Shown here in pieces: positions 16,444 through 24,070 of a stretch of DNA of 64,000 bases. Positions within the stretch are counted from its first letter, which is position 1. The number at the start of each line of letters is the position of its first letter. Position numbers and translations under genes: made by a program. Where the stretch lies: assembly GCA_031549565.1 (NCBI GenBank), contig JAVBPO010000041.1, positions 123,264 through 187,263 on the forward strand. Reading direction: 5' to 3'. The stretch comes from JAVBSX01 sp031549565. GTDB lineage: Bacteria > Planctomycetota > Planctomycetia > Pirellulales > Thermoguttaceae. The notes below the pieces were generated by a model. That model searched no databases. It saw nothing but the letters and a program-made list of their open reading frames with translations, and was not told the origin of the DNA.

Positions 16444-18588
16444 TTACTCCGCTTGCGGCTTCCGATACCATTTACCGCGCAGCCAGTCGACGAGCATTTC
16501 GATTTCTTTCTCGCTCATCAGGGAATCCTTTTCCGACAGGTAGTACGACGGCATCCGGTCGTTGTTCCCGCCGTAGAATCGGTCGTCCGCCGGGTTTTTG
16601 ATGAAATCGATCATCCAGCGTCGCGACATGTAGCCGGTCAAGTCCGGGCCGTCGGTCGTTTTGCCGATTTTGTCGATGTCGTAAAACCGGTGACAACTGA
16701 TCAAACAGCCGAAATCGTCGTCAAGAAGGACCAGCGTATCTTCCAAGTCGTCGAATCCTTCGATCGACGTCGCTCTCTTCTCGTCGAGTACGAAATTTCT
16801 CGGTTCCTCCCGCGCCGCTTCGGCGACGAGAATGTCGATGATTTTTTTTACGCCTTTCGGAGCCAGTTCCAGCTCTTCCATTCGGGCCGGGAGCGTCCTC
16901 GCATAATCATACATCTTCCCGTGGAAATTCGCCCTGTCTTGGTCGGGCTGTAAGCTGAACGCCGTTTTGCCGAACACCTCGTCCGATTTGAGCATGTCGA
17001 AATCGAAATAACCGACCATCCACTCCGCCCGGAGCGGTTTGTACAGGTTCGGGGCGCTCGGGTTGTCGCACGGAATCGGTGGGAAATCCGGGTCTTCCGG
17101 CTCCTTTTCTTTTTTGTCCGTCGGCGCGAAAATGCCGAGTCCTTTGAATTCGTCGTCCCATGTTTCCTTCAGTTGGTCCGGCGGCAAAAACGTAACCTTT
17201 TCCAACGGCTGGAACGGATGGCAGCTTGCACAATGTTGTTTGTAAAGGATCGGCCCCTGGATTTTGGGATCGTTTTGCAGCAGCGACAACGCCCCGGTCG
17301 GCGGGATTCCGTCCGGCGCGAGGGCCAACTCGATCGCCCGCTCCGCTTTCAATTCGGCGATTTTCAGATCCCGCTGATATTCCTCCAAATGAGCGTCGTG
17401 TTCGTACGATTTGTACGTCATATACGCAATCGAACAGAAAAGAAAGATCGCGACTGTGAAGTTGAAGATATGACCAATTCTAAGATACCAAGAGAAAGGG
17501 ACATCGTGAAATGGAGCAGGAATCCTGATCCGCCCGATGAACGGAACCAGGAATAAGTAAATCGCGAGGCAACTCGGGATCACGAAAATCGGAACGTACT
17601 TCATTTCGCCCGGGAACCACGATAGGGTCGAGAAATAGTAGAGCGCCCGAAACGACCACTCGGGCCGGGCTCCGCCATAGAAATCGGCCGGATCCGCCGG
17701 GGAATGGAGCGGAGCTCCGACGGTCGACTCGAACGGCAATTCCGGATTCGGCGCCCATTTCGGATTCATTTTTCCGAGCAGCGGACCTTGGAAAACGAGC
17801 AGCAAAACGAGCCCCGTGAACAAGACGCAACCGAACGCCTGCTTGATCGCTTCGCCGGACCAGAACGAAACGAGATTCTTTTCCGAATCACAGCAGCAAG
17901 GGACTTTCGACGCTTTTTCCGGCTGATTCGATGCTTTACAGGTTTGAATCGCAACGCTTCGGGCACGGATCGTGAACCACTTCCAGAGGACCATGAACAC
18001 GAAAAACCCGCCGCCGCAAACGGCAATGTGAAGCAGCAAAAAGCGGGGCAGCGTCAACGTCCCGAAATCGGCTCCACCGACGGCGAGCTTGTAAAGCCAA
18101 GGCCCGACTTCCGGCAGGAGATTGAGGAAACTGACGCGAACTTTCGTCGCCGAAAAGCCGGAAAGCGTCCAAGAGAGCAAATCGCCGGTCACGCAACAAC
18201 CGAGGGTCATTGCGAACATCCCGCAAGCGGACCAAAAGACGAACTCTCGCGGCGTTCGATACTTTCCATGCAAGAGGACGAGCAGCAGGTAAACGCCGAG
18301 CAGTCCGACGAGAACCTGAGCGGAATAATGATGAATCCCGCGAACAAGCCAACCGTAAGGGAGAATATACTGCATGTAAAAGACGCTTTCCCAAGCCGTT
18401 TGAGCACTCGGGGCGTAATACAGCCAAAGCACGATTCCCGTGATCGCCTGGGTCAGGAAGGCGAAGACGATCATCGTCGGGATCAGCGAGCAGCAGCATC
18501 GGGTTTTCGGCACGGTCCAATGAGAAACCGTATTCCACAGAGCGACAAGACCGGTCCGGTCATCCAACCATTTGGCAAAGGAGTTCAT
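16444..18588 (-). CDS. Cytochrome b fused to a C-terminal cytochrome c region
   Basis: This 714-residue membrane protein has an N-terminal cytochrome b part with about four helices and heme histidines (RGIHHYSAQVLVGLLGVY; LLVLLHGKYRTPREF). More helices follow, equivalent to the C-terminal half of cytochrome b, then a periplasmic tail. The tail has one standard heme c motif, CASCH, and a second site, CLISCHRF, that reads C-x3-C-H. The last part (PDLTGYMSRRWMIDFIKNP ... DDRFYGGNNDRMPSY) is typical of planctomycete cytochrome bc subunits. It would move electrons from quinol toward a cytochrome c acceptor. No Rieske gene is adjacent. The frame is open to 18651, but ATG 18588 (MNSFAKWLDDRTG) fits the cytochrome b start. 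Confidence 0.85.
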   Translation of the reverse strand: MNSFAKWLDDRTGLVALWNTVSHWTVPKTRCCCSLIPTMIVFAFLTQAITGIVLWLYYAPSAQTAWESVFYMQYILPYGWLVRGIHHYSAQVLVGLLGVYLLLVLLHGKYRTPREFVFWSACGMFAMTLGCCVTGDLLSWTLSGFSATKVRVSFLNLLPEVGPWLYKLAVGGADFGTLTLPRFLLLHIAVCGGGFFVFMVLWKWFTIRARSVAIQTCKASNQPEKASKVPCCCDSEKNLVSFWSGEAIKQAFGCVLFTGLVLLLVFQGPLLGKMNPKWAPNPELPFESTVGAPLHSPADPADFYGGARPEWSFRALYYFSTLSWFPGEMKYVPIFVIPSCLAIYLFLVPFIGRIRIPAPFHDVPFSWYLRIGHIFNFTVAIFLFCSIAYMTYKSYEHDAHLEEYQRDLKIAELKAERAIELALAPDGIPPTGALSLLQNDPKIQGPILYKQHCASCHPFQPLEKVTFLPPDQLKETWDDEFKGLGIFAPTDKKEKEPEDPDFPPIPCDNPSAPNLYKPLRAEWMVGYFDFDMLKSDEVFGKTAFSLQPDQDRANFHGKMYDYARTLPARMEELELAPKGVKKIIDILVAEAAREEPRNFVLDEKRATSIEGFDDLEDTLVLLDDDFGCLISCHRFYDIDKIGKTTDGPDLTGYMSRRWMIDFIKNPADDRFYGGNNDRMPSYYLSEKDSLMSEKEIEMLVDWLRGKWYRKPQAE

Positions 18589-18831
18589 TTGGGATTCTGC
18601 GAGAATTGAGGGAAAAAAGAAACGACGACAATATAGCGAAAACATGGCCAAAAGTAAACCCGCCCGATAAACCCGTTCTTTCGCGGACTAAGGATCGTCG
18701 AGGATTTGAGGCGATTGCTCTTCCGTAATAGGCAGGGTTATGGTACTTTGTCCGTTTCGAGCACGCGACGCTGCGGATTATTGAATTTTTGCGATCAACT
18801 GATTCCCTGCCCCAGCGAGGCTGAATGTCTA

Positions 18832-18930
18832 TAACCGCCGGTGTCAACCGGCGGACAGCGACGCCCCATACGATTCAGCCCCAACGGGGCGTAACAGAAT
18901 CGCCGGAAAAGTCGCGCCCCGTTGGGGCTG
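18832..18930. repeat. Planctomycete-type palindromic repeats
   Basis: A 7-bp hairpin (CCGCCGG/CCGGCGG) is followed by a perfect 16-bp inverted repeat: CAGCCCCAACGGGGCG at 18876-18891 and its complement at 18915-18930, with a 23-bp loop. Related but degenerate palindromes occur at 39695-39827. Together with the MITE they fill the gap between the divergent cytochrome and murQ genes. Confidence 0.8.
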
Positions 18931-18959
18931 GATGGTTGTAGTGGGCGACTTTCCCCCGG

Positions 18960-19141
18960 CTTAGAGGGGCCGTCATAAAATGGGTAGAATGGCAGACAAA
19001 GAATGTTAAACAGGAAAAAATTTCGATCAGAAAAGATGGTCCCCTCTCCCCGGATTACCGGGGAGAGGGGACCGGCGTTTTGGTCGTTTCAACCTGATTA
19101 TCCATTGCCTACTTTGCCTAAATTACGACGGCCTCTCTAAG
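18960..19141 (-). mobile_element. MITE-like element, copy B (best preserved)
   Basis: This 182-bp element is bounded by 19-bp terminal inverted repeats: CTTAGAGGGGCCGTCATAA at 18960-18978 and its complement with two mismatches at 19123-19141. A perfect 16-bp hairpin lies at 19038-19073 (loop ATTA). It matches copy A (5714-5899) along its length in inverse orientation. Copy A has one extra C in one arm and one extra G in the other, so the stem length has changed in a compensated way. No open reading frame is present. Confidence 0.8.
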
Positions 19142-19265
19142 GTGGTATTACCGTTCGTACATGGGCTACTGAGGTTGTTGTAGGACAGAATAAGGTTATC
19201 CGACCAAGTCGAACCGGTTATTCAAAAAGGGCATTTTCTACCCGTTCACAGTATAGCCTCAAGAA

Positions 19266-20078
19266 ATGGAAAAAATTACCGAACAATCCTCCTCATACCA
19301 CGATCTGGAGCAAAAGAGCGTCCGTGAGCTCTTGGAGTGCATGAACCGCGAAGATCGAACCGTTCCGGAAGCGGTTGGAAAATGCTTGCCTCAGATCGAG
19401 AAACTCGTTTCGCAAATCGTCGTTCGTATGAATCGGGGCGGACGTCTTTTCTACATCGGGGCAGGAACGAGTGGACGGCTCGGAATTCTCGATGCGTCGG
19501 AAATTCCACCGACGTTCGGCGCCCCACACGGTTGGGTCGTCGGACTGATCGCAGGCGGGGACGGAGCGATTCGTAAAGCGGTTGAGTTCGCCGAAGATCG
19601 ACTCGAAGGAGCGTGGGAAGACCTGAGTGAATTTGAAATCGGTAAGAATGATGTTTTGGTCGGAATCGCGGCGTCCGGGACAACACCTTACGTGATCGGC
19701 GGACTCCGAACGGCTCGGAAACACGGAATCCTGACCGGCTGCGTCGTCTGCAATCCCGGCTCACCGGTCGCCCGGGAAGCCGACATTCCGATCGAAGTCG
19801 TCGTCGGTCCGGAATTCGTAACGGGAAGCACCCGGATGAAAGCGGGAACCGCTCAAAAACTCGTCTTGAACATGATTTCGACGGCGACGATGATCCAGCT
19901 CGGCCGCGTCAAGGGGAACAAACTGTACGATATGCTGCCGACCACCGCGAAACTCGTCGATCGCGGGACCCGGATGATTATGGAAGCGACCGGCCTCCCC
20001 GCCGACCAGGCCGCCGCAATGCTCCAGGAGCACGGCAACGTCCGCCGGGCGGTTGACGCCGCAAAAGATCGAACTTGA
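19266..20078 (+). CDS. murQ: N-acetylmuramic acid 6-phosphate etherase MurQ
   Basis: This 270-residue SIS-domain enzyme contains GGRLFYIGAGTSGRLGILDA and DASEIPPTFG, with catalytic glutamates by alignment at E79 and E110. It also has VGIAASGTTPYVIGGL and GPEFVTGSTRMKAGTAQKL. The reaction splits the lactyl ether of MurNAc-6-phosphate, yielding GlcNAc-6-phosphate and lactate in cell-wall recycling. It is somewhat short: MurQ is usually about 300 residues, and here the C-terminal helical domain ends early after NVRRAVDAAKDRT. The gene ends four bases before the end of the convergent downstream gene. Its presence fits a planctomycete that makes peptidoglycan. Confidence 0.92.
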   Translation: MEKITEQSSSYHDLEQKSVRELLECMNREDRTVPEAVGKCLPQIEKLVSQIVVRMNRGGRLFYIGAGTSGRLGILDASEIPPTFGAPHGWVVGLIAGGDGAIRKAVEFAEDRLEGAWEDLSEFEIGKNDVLVGIAASGTTPYVIGGLRTARKHGILTGCVVCNPGSPVAREADIPIEVVVGPEFVTGSTRMKAGTAQKLVLNMISTATMIQLGRVKGNKLYDMLPTTAKLVDRGTRMIMEATGLPADQAAAMLQEHGNVRRAVDAAKDRT

Positions 20079-20081
20079 AAA

Positions 20082-21026
20082 CTACAAAACGTACGCTTTC
20101 ATTTTTTCGAGCCCGGTTTTCGCGACGAGGACGGGATCGTTCGTCGCCCAATAGGACGGGTTGAAGACTTCGAGCGACAGAAATCCGTCGAATCCCGTAT
20201 CGCGAAGCGTTCGAAGGATCGTCTCCAGCGGAGCGACGCCGTCGCCGGGGTAAACACGGTCGCCGTCTTGAATGCTTTCCCGGGGCGGAGCGGCCGGGTA
20301 ATCGTGGAAATGCAGGACTTTCATTTTTCGTCCGTTGATCAATCCCAACGACTCGAACGCGCTGCCGCTCTTGTAAAGATGAAAAACGTCCAACAAAAAC
20401 TCCGCCGACGCACTCCCGCAATGGAGCGCGACCGCGTAAAGATCGGTCAGGCAATTCAACGTTTGTGTTCCGGCCCACATTTCCAATTGGGGGATCACGT
20501 CCATTTGTTGTCCGATTTCCAAAATCGCCCGGTATCGCTCCCCGAGAACTTGGAAATCGTCCAACCGGTGATCCGTCGCACCGACGCAGGTCGCCGTGAT
20601 CCGGTTCGCCCCGAGTTCACGGCAATACTCCATTTCGCGCTTCATTTGCTCGATTCCCTGCTTTCGCAAGGAAGCGTCGTCGACGATCCAAGGGTAAAAA
20701 GCGTCGCAAACGGGAACGGCGAAACCGTGATCCGCGATCCGTTTTCGGAGATCGGCAAGCGTTCCGCCGTTCTCCAGGGATCGGGTGACCTCACGCGTCC
20801 AAGGTTCGACGCCTTCGTAGCCGGCTTGGGCGGCAACTTCGATCTGTTCTTCCAGCGAGAGATGGAAACCATCCAGCGTCGCCAGATTCAAGGCCAGGCG
20901 AAACGGTTTGACCGTTGGTTCCGCGACCGTTTCGGCGGAAAGCGAACCCACCTCCGGTGAAAGTCCGGCCAAGGTTGCCAGACCGCCCAGGGCGGGAAGA
21001 AAACGACGGCGAGAGATTTTGTGCAT
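20082..21026 (-). CDS. Tat-exported sugar phosphate isomerase/epimerase-like TIM barrel
   Basis: This 314-residue protein has a twin-arginine signal (SRRRFLPALGG) and an AP-endonuclease-2/xylose-isomerase-like TIM barrel. Motifs are EVAAQAGYEGVEPW near 65, LEMWAGTQ near 190, LLDVFHLYKSG near 225, VLHFHDYP near 247 and GFDGFLSLEVF near 290. The acidic and histidine residues at these strand ends are those that bind the divalent metal in the family. Such exported enzymes are common in planctomycetes and act on sugars or cyclitols; the substrate is unknown. It converges with murQ with only three bases between. Confidence 0.85.
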   Translation of the reverse strand: MHKISRRRFLPALGGLATLAGLSPEVGSLSAETVAEPTVKPFRLALNLATLDGFHLSLEEQIEVAAQAGYEGVEPWTREVTRSLENGGTLADLRKRIADHGFAVPVCDAFYPWIVDDASLRKQGIEQMKREMEYCRELGANRITATCVGATDHRLDDFQVLGERYRAILEIGQQMDVIPQLEMWAGTQTLNCLTDLYAVALHCGSASAEFLLDVFHLYKSGSAFESLGLINGRKMKVLHFHDYPAAPPRESIQDGDRVYPGDGVAPLETILRTLRDTGFDGFLSLEVFNPSYWATNDPVLVAKTGLEKMKAYVL

Positions 21027-21170
21027 GGTTTTCGGAGTGGACGGACGTTTTTTTGTGTAACGGTATCATTTTACCCGCCGAAGCAGGATTCGGCCACGGG
21101 AGCGTTTGGGCTTTTTACCGTCGAATCGAATTTTTCGAGGTCATTGACGCGGCAAGGTACGAGAATTACC

Positions 21171-21299
21171 ATGAACTTGTACACCGCTGTCGGATCGCTT
21201 TTTTTCGTCGTCGGATTTTCGATGCGGTATTTCATTTTCGGAGAATTTTTAACGGAGACTTGCCGTAGCGACAAGTCCGGAAAGGCAGCCCATGAGTGA
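21171..21299 (+). CDS. Possible small membrane protein upstream of MoxR
   Basis: This 42-codon frame starts at ATG 21171 and encodes one hydrophobic helix (VGSLFFVVGFSMRYFIFGEF) followed by a short basic tail. Its stop codon overlaps the start of the MoxR gene (ATGAGTGA at 21292-21299), the layout of translationally coupled genes. There is no strong ribosome binding site and no homology that I recognise. Confidence 0.35.
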   Translation: MNLYTAVGSLFFVVGFSMRYFIFGEFLTETCRSDKSGKAAHE

Positions 21300-22296
21300 A
21301 ACGGCAAAAGGCGGGGACGTGACACGTCAACAGATCGAATCGTTCGCCGAACGTGTTCGGACGATTCGCAACAGTTTGCACCAAGTCGTCGTCGGACAGG
21401 ACGAAGTGATCGACCAGTTGTTGATTTGTGCTTTGACCGGTTCGCACGCTTTGGTGGTCGGCGTTCCCGGCCTTGCGAAAACCTTGATGGTCAAGGCGCT
21501 CGCGGCGGCGTTCGACTGGAAATTCGCCCGAATCCAATTCACACCCGACCTGATGCCCGCCGACGTAACCGGTTACGAATTGCTCGGTCGCAGTCAAGGG
21601 GACGACGGGCCGCAGATGGTTTTCCGGCATGGGCCGGTCTTCGCCAATCTGGTCTTGGCCGATGAAATCAATCGCGCCGCGCCGAAAACGCAGTCGGCAC
21701 TCTTGGAATCGATGGCCGAAAAGCACGTGACCGTCGGCGGGCAAACGTATCCGCTGGAAGAACCGTTCCTGGTCGCCGCGACGCAGAACCCGATCGAGCA
21801 GGAAGGAACGTATCCGCTCCCGGAAGCGCAACTGGACCGTTTCATGATGGAAATCCGCATCGGCTACCCCACGCCGGAGCAGGAGCGGGAAATCGTGATG
21901 AAAACGACTTCCGCCCCGGCGATTCTGCCGAAAGCGTCGTTGAGCAAAGCGGAATTCCTGCAACTGCGCGATCTGGTGTTTGCCGTTCCGGTCGCGGAAA
22001 ACGTCGTTTCGGATGCCGTTCGCATCTGTACCGCCAGCCGCCCGGACGGTCCGAACGCATCACGATATGTCCAGGATTACGTCGCTTGGGGAGCCGGGCC
22101 GCGCGGGTCGCAGAATCTGGTCATGGCCGCCAAAGCGCGAGCGCTGTTGCTGGGCCGCACCGCCCCGATCCGGGACGACCTAACCGCCGTCGCCCCGGCG
22201 GTCCTGCGGCATCGGATCATCGTCAACCACCGCGCCGTCGGCGACGCCGTAACCTCCTCCGACGTGGTCAACCATCTGCTCGGCGAACTCAAGTAA
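21292..22296 (+). CDS. MoxR-family AAA+ ATPase
   Basis: This 334-residue ATPase has Walker A GVPGLAKT at 57-64 and Walker B LVLADEINR at 120-128. Sensor 1 lies in VAATQNPIEQEGTYPLPEAQ, and the lid domain is C-terminal. MoxR proteins act as chaperones that work with von Willebrand factor A (VWA) proteins, often to mature envelope complexes. Genes for a DUF58 protein and two VWA membrane proteins follow on the same strand, the standard MoxR neighbourhood. It is the first large gene of the long cluster that ends near 41.4 kb. Confidence 0.95.
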   Translation: MSETAKGGDVTRQQIESFAERVRTIRNSLHQVVVGQDEVIDQLLICALTGSHALVVGVPGLAKTLMVKALAAAFDWKFARIQFTPDLMPADVTGYELLGRSQGDDGPQMVFRHGPVFANLVLADEINRAAPKTQSALLESMAEKHVTVGGQTYPLEEPFLVAATQNPIEQEGTYPLPEAQLDRFMMEIRIGYPTPEQEREIVMKTTSAPAILPKASLSKAEFLQLRDLVFAVPVAENVVSDAVRICTASRPDGPNASRYVQDYVAWGAGPRGSQNLVMAAKARALLLGRTAPIRDDLTAVAPAVLRHRIIVNHRAVGDAVTSSDVVNHLLGELK

Positions 22297-22298
22297 CT

Positions 22299-22593
22299 CA
22301 AAGAGCCGCATGTGCAGCGAAGCGAAACTTGCGGAACGGCATAACATTTTCGCGGGAACTATCCTGAGACAGTGTTAATTTTGACAGGATTTACAGGATC
22401 AACAGGATAGAAGTTGAAAAACAAGCCGTTTGTTGGACAAGAGAGGAAAATTCTATACGTGGAATCATCTTGTAAATCTTGTTGATCCTGTCAAAAACAC
22501 ATTGGAAACACATTTCAAAGAGCCTCGGCGAAACTTGCGGGCCGCCGTTACACCGTTCCGCAAGTTACGCTTCGCTTCACATGCGGCTCTTTG
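22299..22593. repeat. Nested inverted repeats between MoxR and DUF58 genes
   Basis: Outer arms of about 41 bp (22299-22340 and 22553-22593) are complementary with two mismatches. Inside them lie related units of the widespread repeat with core GATCCTGT and CCTGTCAAAA (22379-22408 minus, 22469-22496 plus). A third partial outer copy (AAAGAGCC...CGAAACTTGCGG) is at 22517-22540. The structure replaces what is usually a short gap and ends about 15 bases before the DUF58 start. Confidence 0.85.
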
Positions 22594-22608
22594 AGCCTGA
22601 TTAATACC

Positions 22609-23493
22609 ATGTTACGTACCAGTCGCTTTCTCGATCCCGGCACGCTCAGTTCGCTGTCGCATCTGCGGTTTTCGACCCGGCATCGGATCGAAGGTTCCTA
22701 TTCCGGCCGACACCAGTCGCGGCAGCAAGGCGGCGCCGGCGAGTTCGTCGATTACCGCCAGTATTCCGGCAGCGAGGATTTGCGCCGGCTCGACTGGAAA
22801 GTCCTCGGTCGGACTGGGAAGTCGTTCGTCCGGATTTACCAGGATGAAACGAATCTGCTCTGCACGCTCGCCCTTGATACCAGCGGCTCGATGGCGTTCG
22901 GCGCGAAGTCGAAACTGGAATACGCACAATATCTGTCCACCGCGATGAGCTACCTGATCGTCCACGGCCAGGATCAGGTCGGCTTGGCCGTGCTGGACGA
23001 TCGTTTGCGTTTCCACCTGCCGCCGGGCGGAACGTTTTCGCACCTGGCCCGACTGCACGAAGAGATCGAAAATCTCGCCGTGCGCCCTTCGACGACCATG
23101 GCCGCCGGATTGCGAACGCTTTTCGAGCAGTCCAAACGTCGCGGCGTGCTCCTGCTGATGAGCGATTTTCTCATGGACGACCTGTCGGACGTGTTCGCGG
23201 CCGTGAAGTTGTTCCGACACCGCAACTGGGAAGTCGCCGTGCTGCATCTTGTTCATCCGGAAGAGGAATCGCTTCCCGAGGGGACCGCGTTTCGATTTGA
23301 AGGGATGGAAGGAGAAGGCCGTATGGACTGCACCCCCGCGGACGTCCGTGCGGACTACCAACGGCGTTTCGCCCGACACCTCGCTTCCGTCCGCCAATTC
23401 GCCTTGGCCGGCGGCTGCGATTATCGGCTCGTCTCCACGTCGATCCCGTACATGCAAACCTTAAGCGGCTTTTTAGTCGACAGAGCTACGTAA
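22609..23493 (+). CDS. DUF58-domain protein with VWA-like fold
   Basis: This 294-residue protein has the DUF58 core (GEFVDYRQYSGSEDLRRLDW near 45-65), then a VWA-like domain with the metal-site motif DTSGSM near 95 and LLMSDFLMDD near 190. No membrane helix is visible. It is the usual partner of MoxR ATPases and probably a cytoplasmic adaptor. ATG 22609 is the likely start; TTG 22591 lies within the repeat arm. The inverted repeat upstream may separate its transcription from MoxR. Confidence 0.9.
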   Translation: MLRTSRFLDPGTLSSLSHLRFSTRHRIEGSYSGRHQSRQQGGAGEFVDYRQYSGSEDLRRLDWKVLGRTGKSFVRIYQDETNLLCTLALDTSGSMAFGAKSKLEYAQYLSTAMSYLIVHGQDQVGLAVLDDRLRFHLPPGGTFSHLARLHEEIENLAVRPSTTMAAGLRTLFEQSKRRGVLLLMSDFLMDDLSDVFAAVKLFRHRNWEVAVLHLVHPEEESLPEGTAFRFEGMEGEGRMDCTPADVRADYQRRFARHLASVRQFALAGGCDYRLVSTSIPYMQTLSGFLVDRAT

Positions 23494-23532
23494 GGAGTCA
23501 AGAGTGAGGAGTCAGGAGTCTGGAGTCTGGTG
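23493..23532 (+). repeat. Heptad array, left flank of the inserted gene
   Basis: Degenerate 7-bp units of the AGGAGTC/GGAGTCT type begin at the DUF58 stop codon. The inverse unit lies at 24010-24063, so the four-helix-bundle gene sits between arrays of opposite orientation. Confidence 0.75.
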
Positions 23533-23608
23533 AGGATCGTTCTTCTACTTTTTATTTCATACAACCGCTCATTCACTCTCTTGTGTAGCACTTACATAAA
23601 TAATTACG

Positions 23609-23998
23609 ATGATTACCTCAAAAACATTCATGGATTTAATTGTCTGGCAAAAGAGCCACCAATTCGTTTTGGGCGTTTATCAACTGACGGCGGAATTTCC
23701 AAAATCCGAAACCTATGGATTGGCAAGTCAGTTTCGTCGAGCTGCTGTATCCATTCCGGCCAACATTGCCGAAGGATATAGGAAGCAGTCCGACCAAGAT
23801 AAAGCGAGGTTTCTTAATATCGCCGAAGGATCGCTGGAAGAATGTCGTTATTATTTGATATTGGCACATGATTTAGGATATTTGAACGATAGTATGCATA
23901 GTGACCTTTTGCATGAAGTAAGTCGGCTGCTGTTTTCTTACCGGAAGGCAATACTTGATAGGATAAGGAGTCAGGAGCCTGAAGTCAGGAGGAGGTAG
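23609..23998 (+). CDS. Four helix bundle protein (S23/bAvd family)
   Basis: This 129-residue protein belongs to the family first seen as proteins from 23S rRNA intervening sequences, which is related to the accessory variability proteins of diversity-generating retroelements. Typical motifs are DLIVWQKSHQFVLGVY, FPKSETYGLASQFRRAAVSI, PANIAEGYRKQS and NIAEGSLEECRYYLILAHDLGY. There is no reverse transcriptase or variable repeat here, so it is a stand-alone copy of unknown role. It interrupts the DUF58-BatA pair and is more AT-rich than its neighbours. It is flanked by heptad arrays; its last residues (SQEPEVRRR) are encoded by one of them. These traits suggest a mobile cassette. Confidence 0.85.
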   Translation: MITSKTFMDLIVWQKSHQFVLGVYQLTAEFPKSETYGLASQFRRAAVSIPANIAEGYRKQSDQDKARFLNIAEGSLEECRYYLILAHDLGYLNDSMHSDLLHEVSRLLFSYRKAILDRIRSQEPEVRRR

Positions 23999-24069
23999 GA
24001 ACAATACGGTGCCTGACTCCTGACTCCCGACTCCCGACTCCCGACTCCTGACTCCTGACTCCTCCTTCC
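23964..24069 (-). repeat. Heptad array, right flank of the inserted gene
   Basis: AGGAGTC-type units at 23964-23994 encode the end of the four-helix-bundle protein. Inverted units (GACTCCT/GACTCCC, about eight in a row, 24004-24063) follow, ending seven bases before the BatA-like start. The two parts can pair as a hairpin. Confidence 0.85.
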
Positions 24070-24070
24070 C

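Noticed and set aside
16256..16543. Small plus-strand gene before the cytochrome gene
   Set aside because: Only the first ~40 codons look natural; the rest runs through a dispersed hairpin repeat and the antisense of the cytochrome gene.
23609..23998. Diversity-generating retroelement around the bAvd-like gene
   Set aside because: No reverse transcriptase, template repeat or variable repeat is seen within several kb.
23964..24069. CRISPR array
   Set aside because: The repeats are 7-bp tandem units without spacers, and there are no cas genes.
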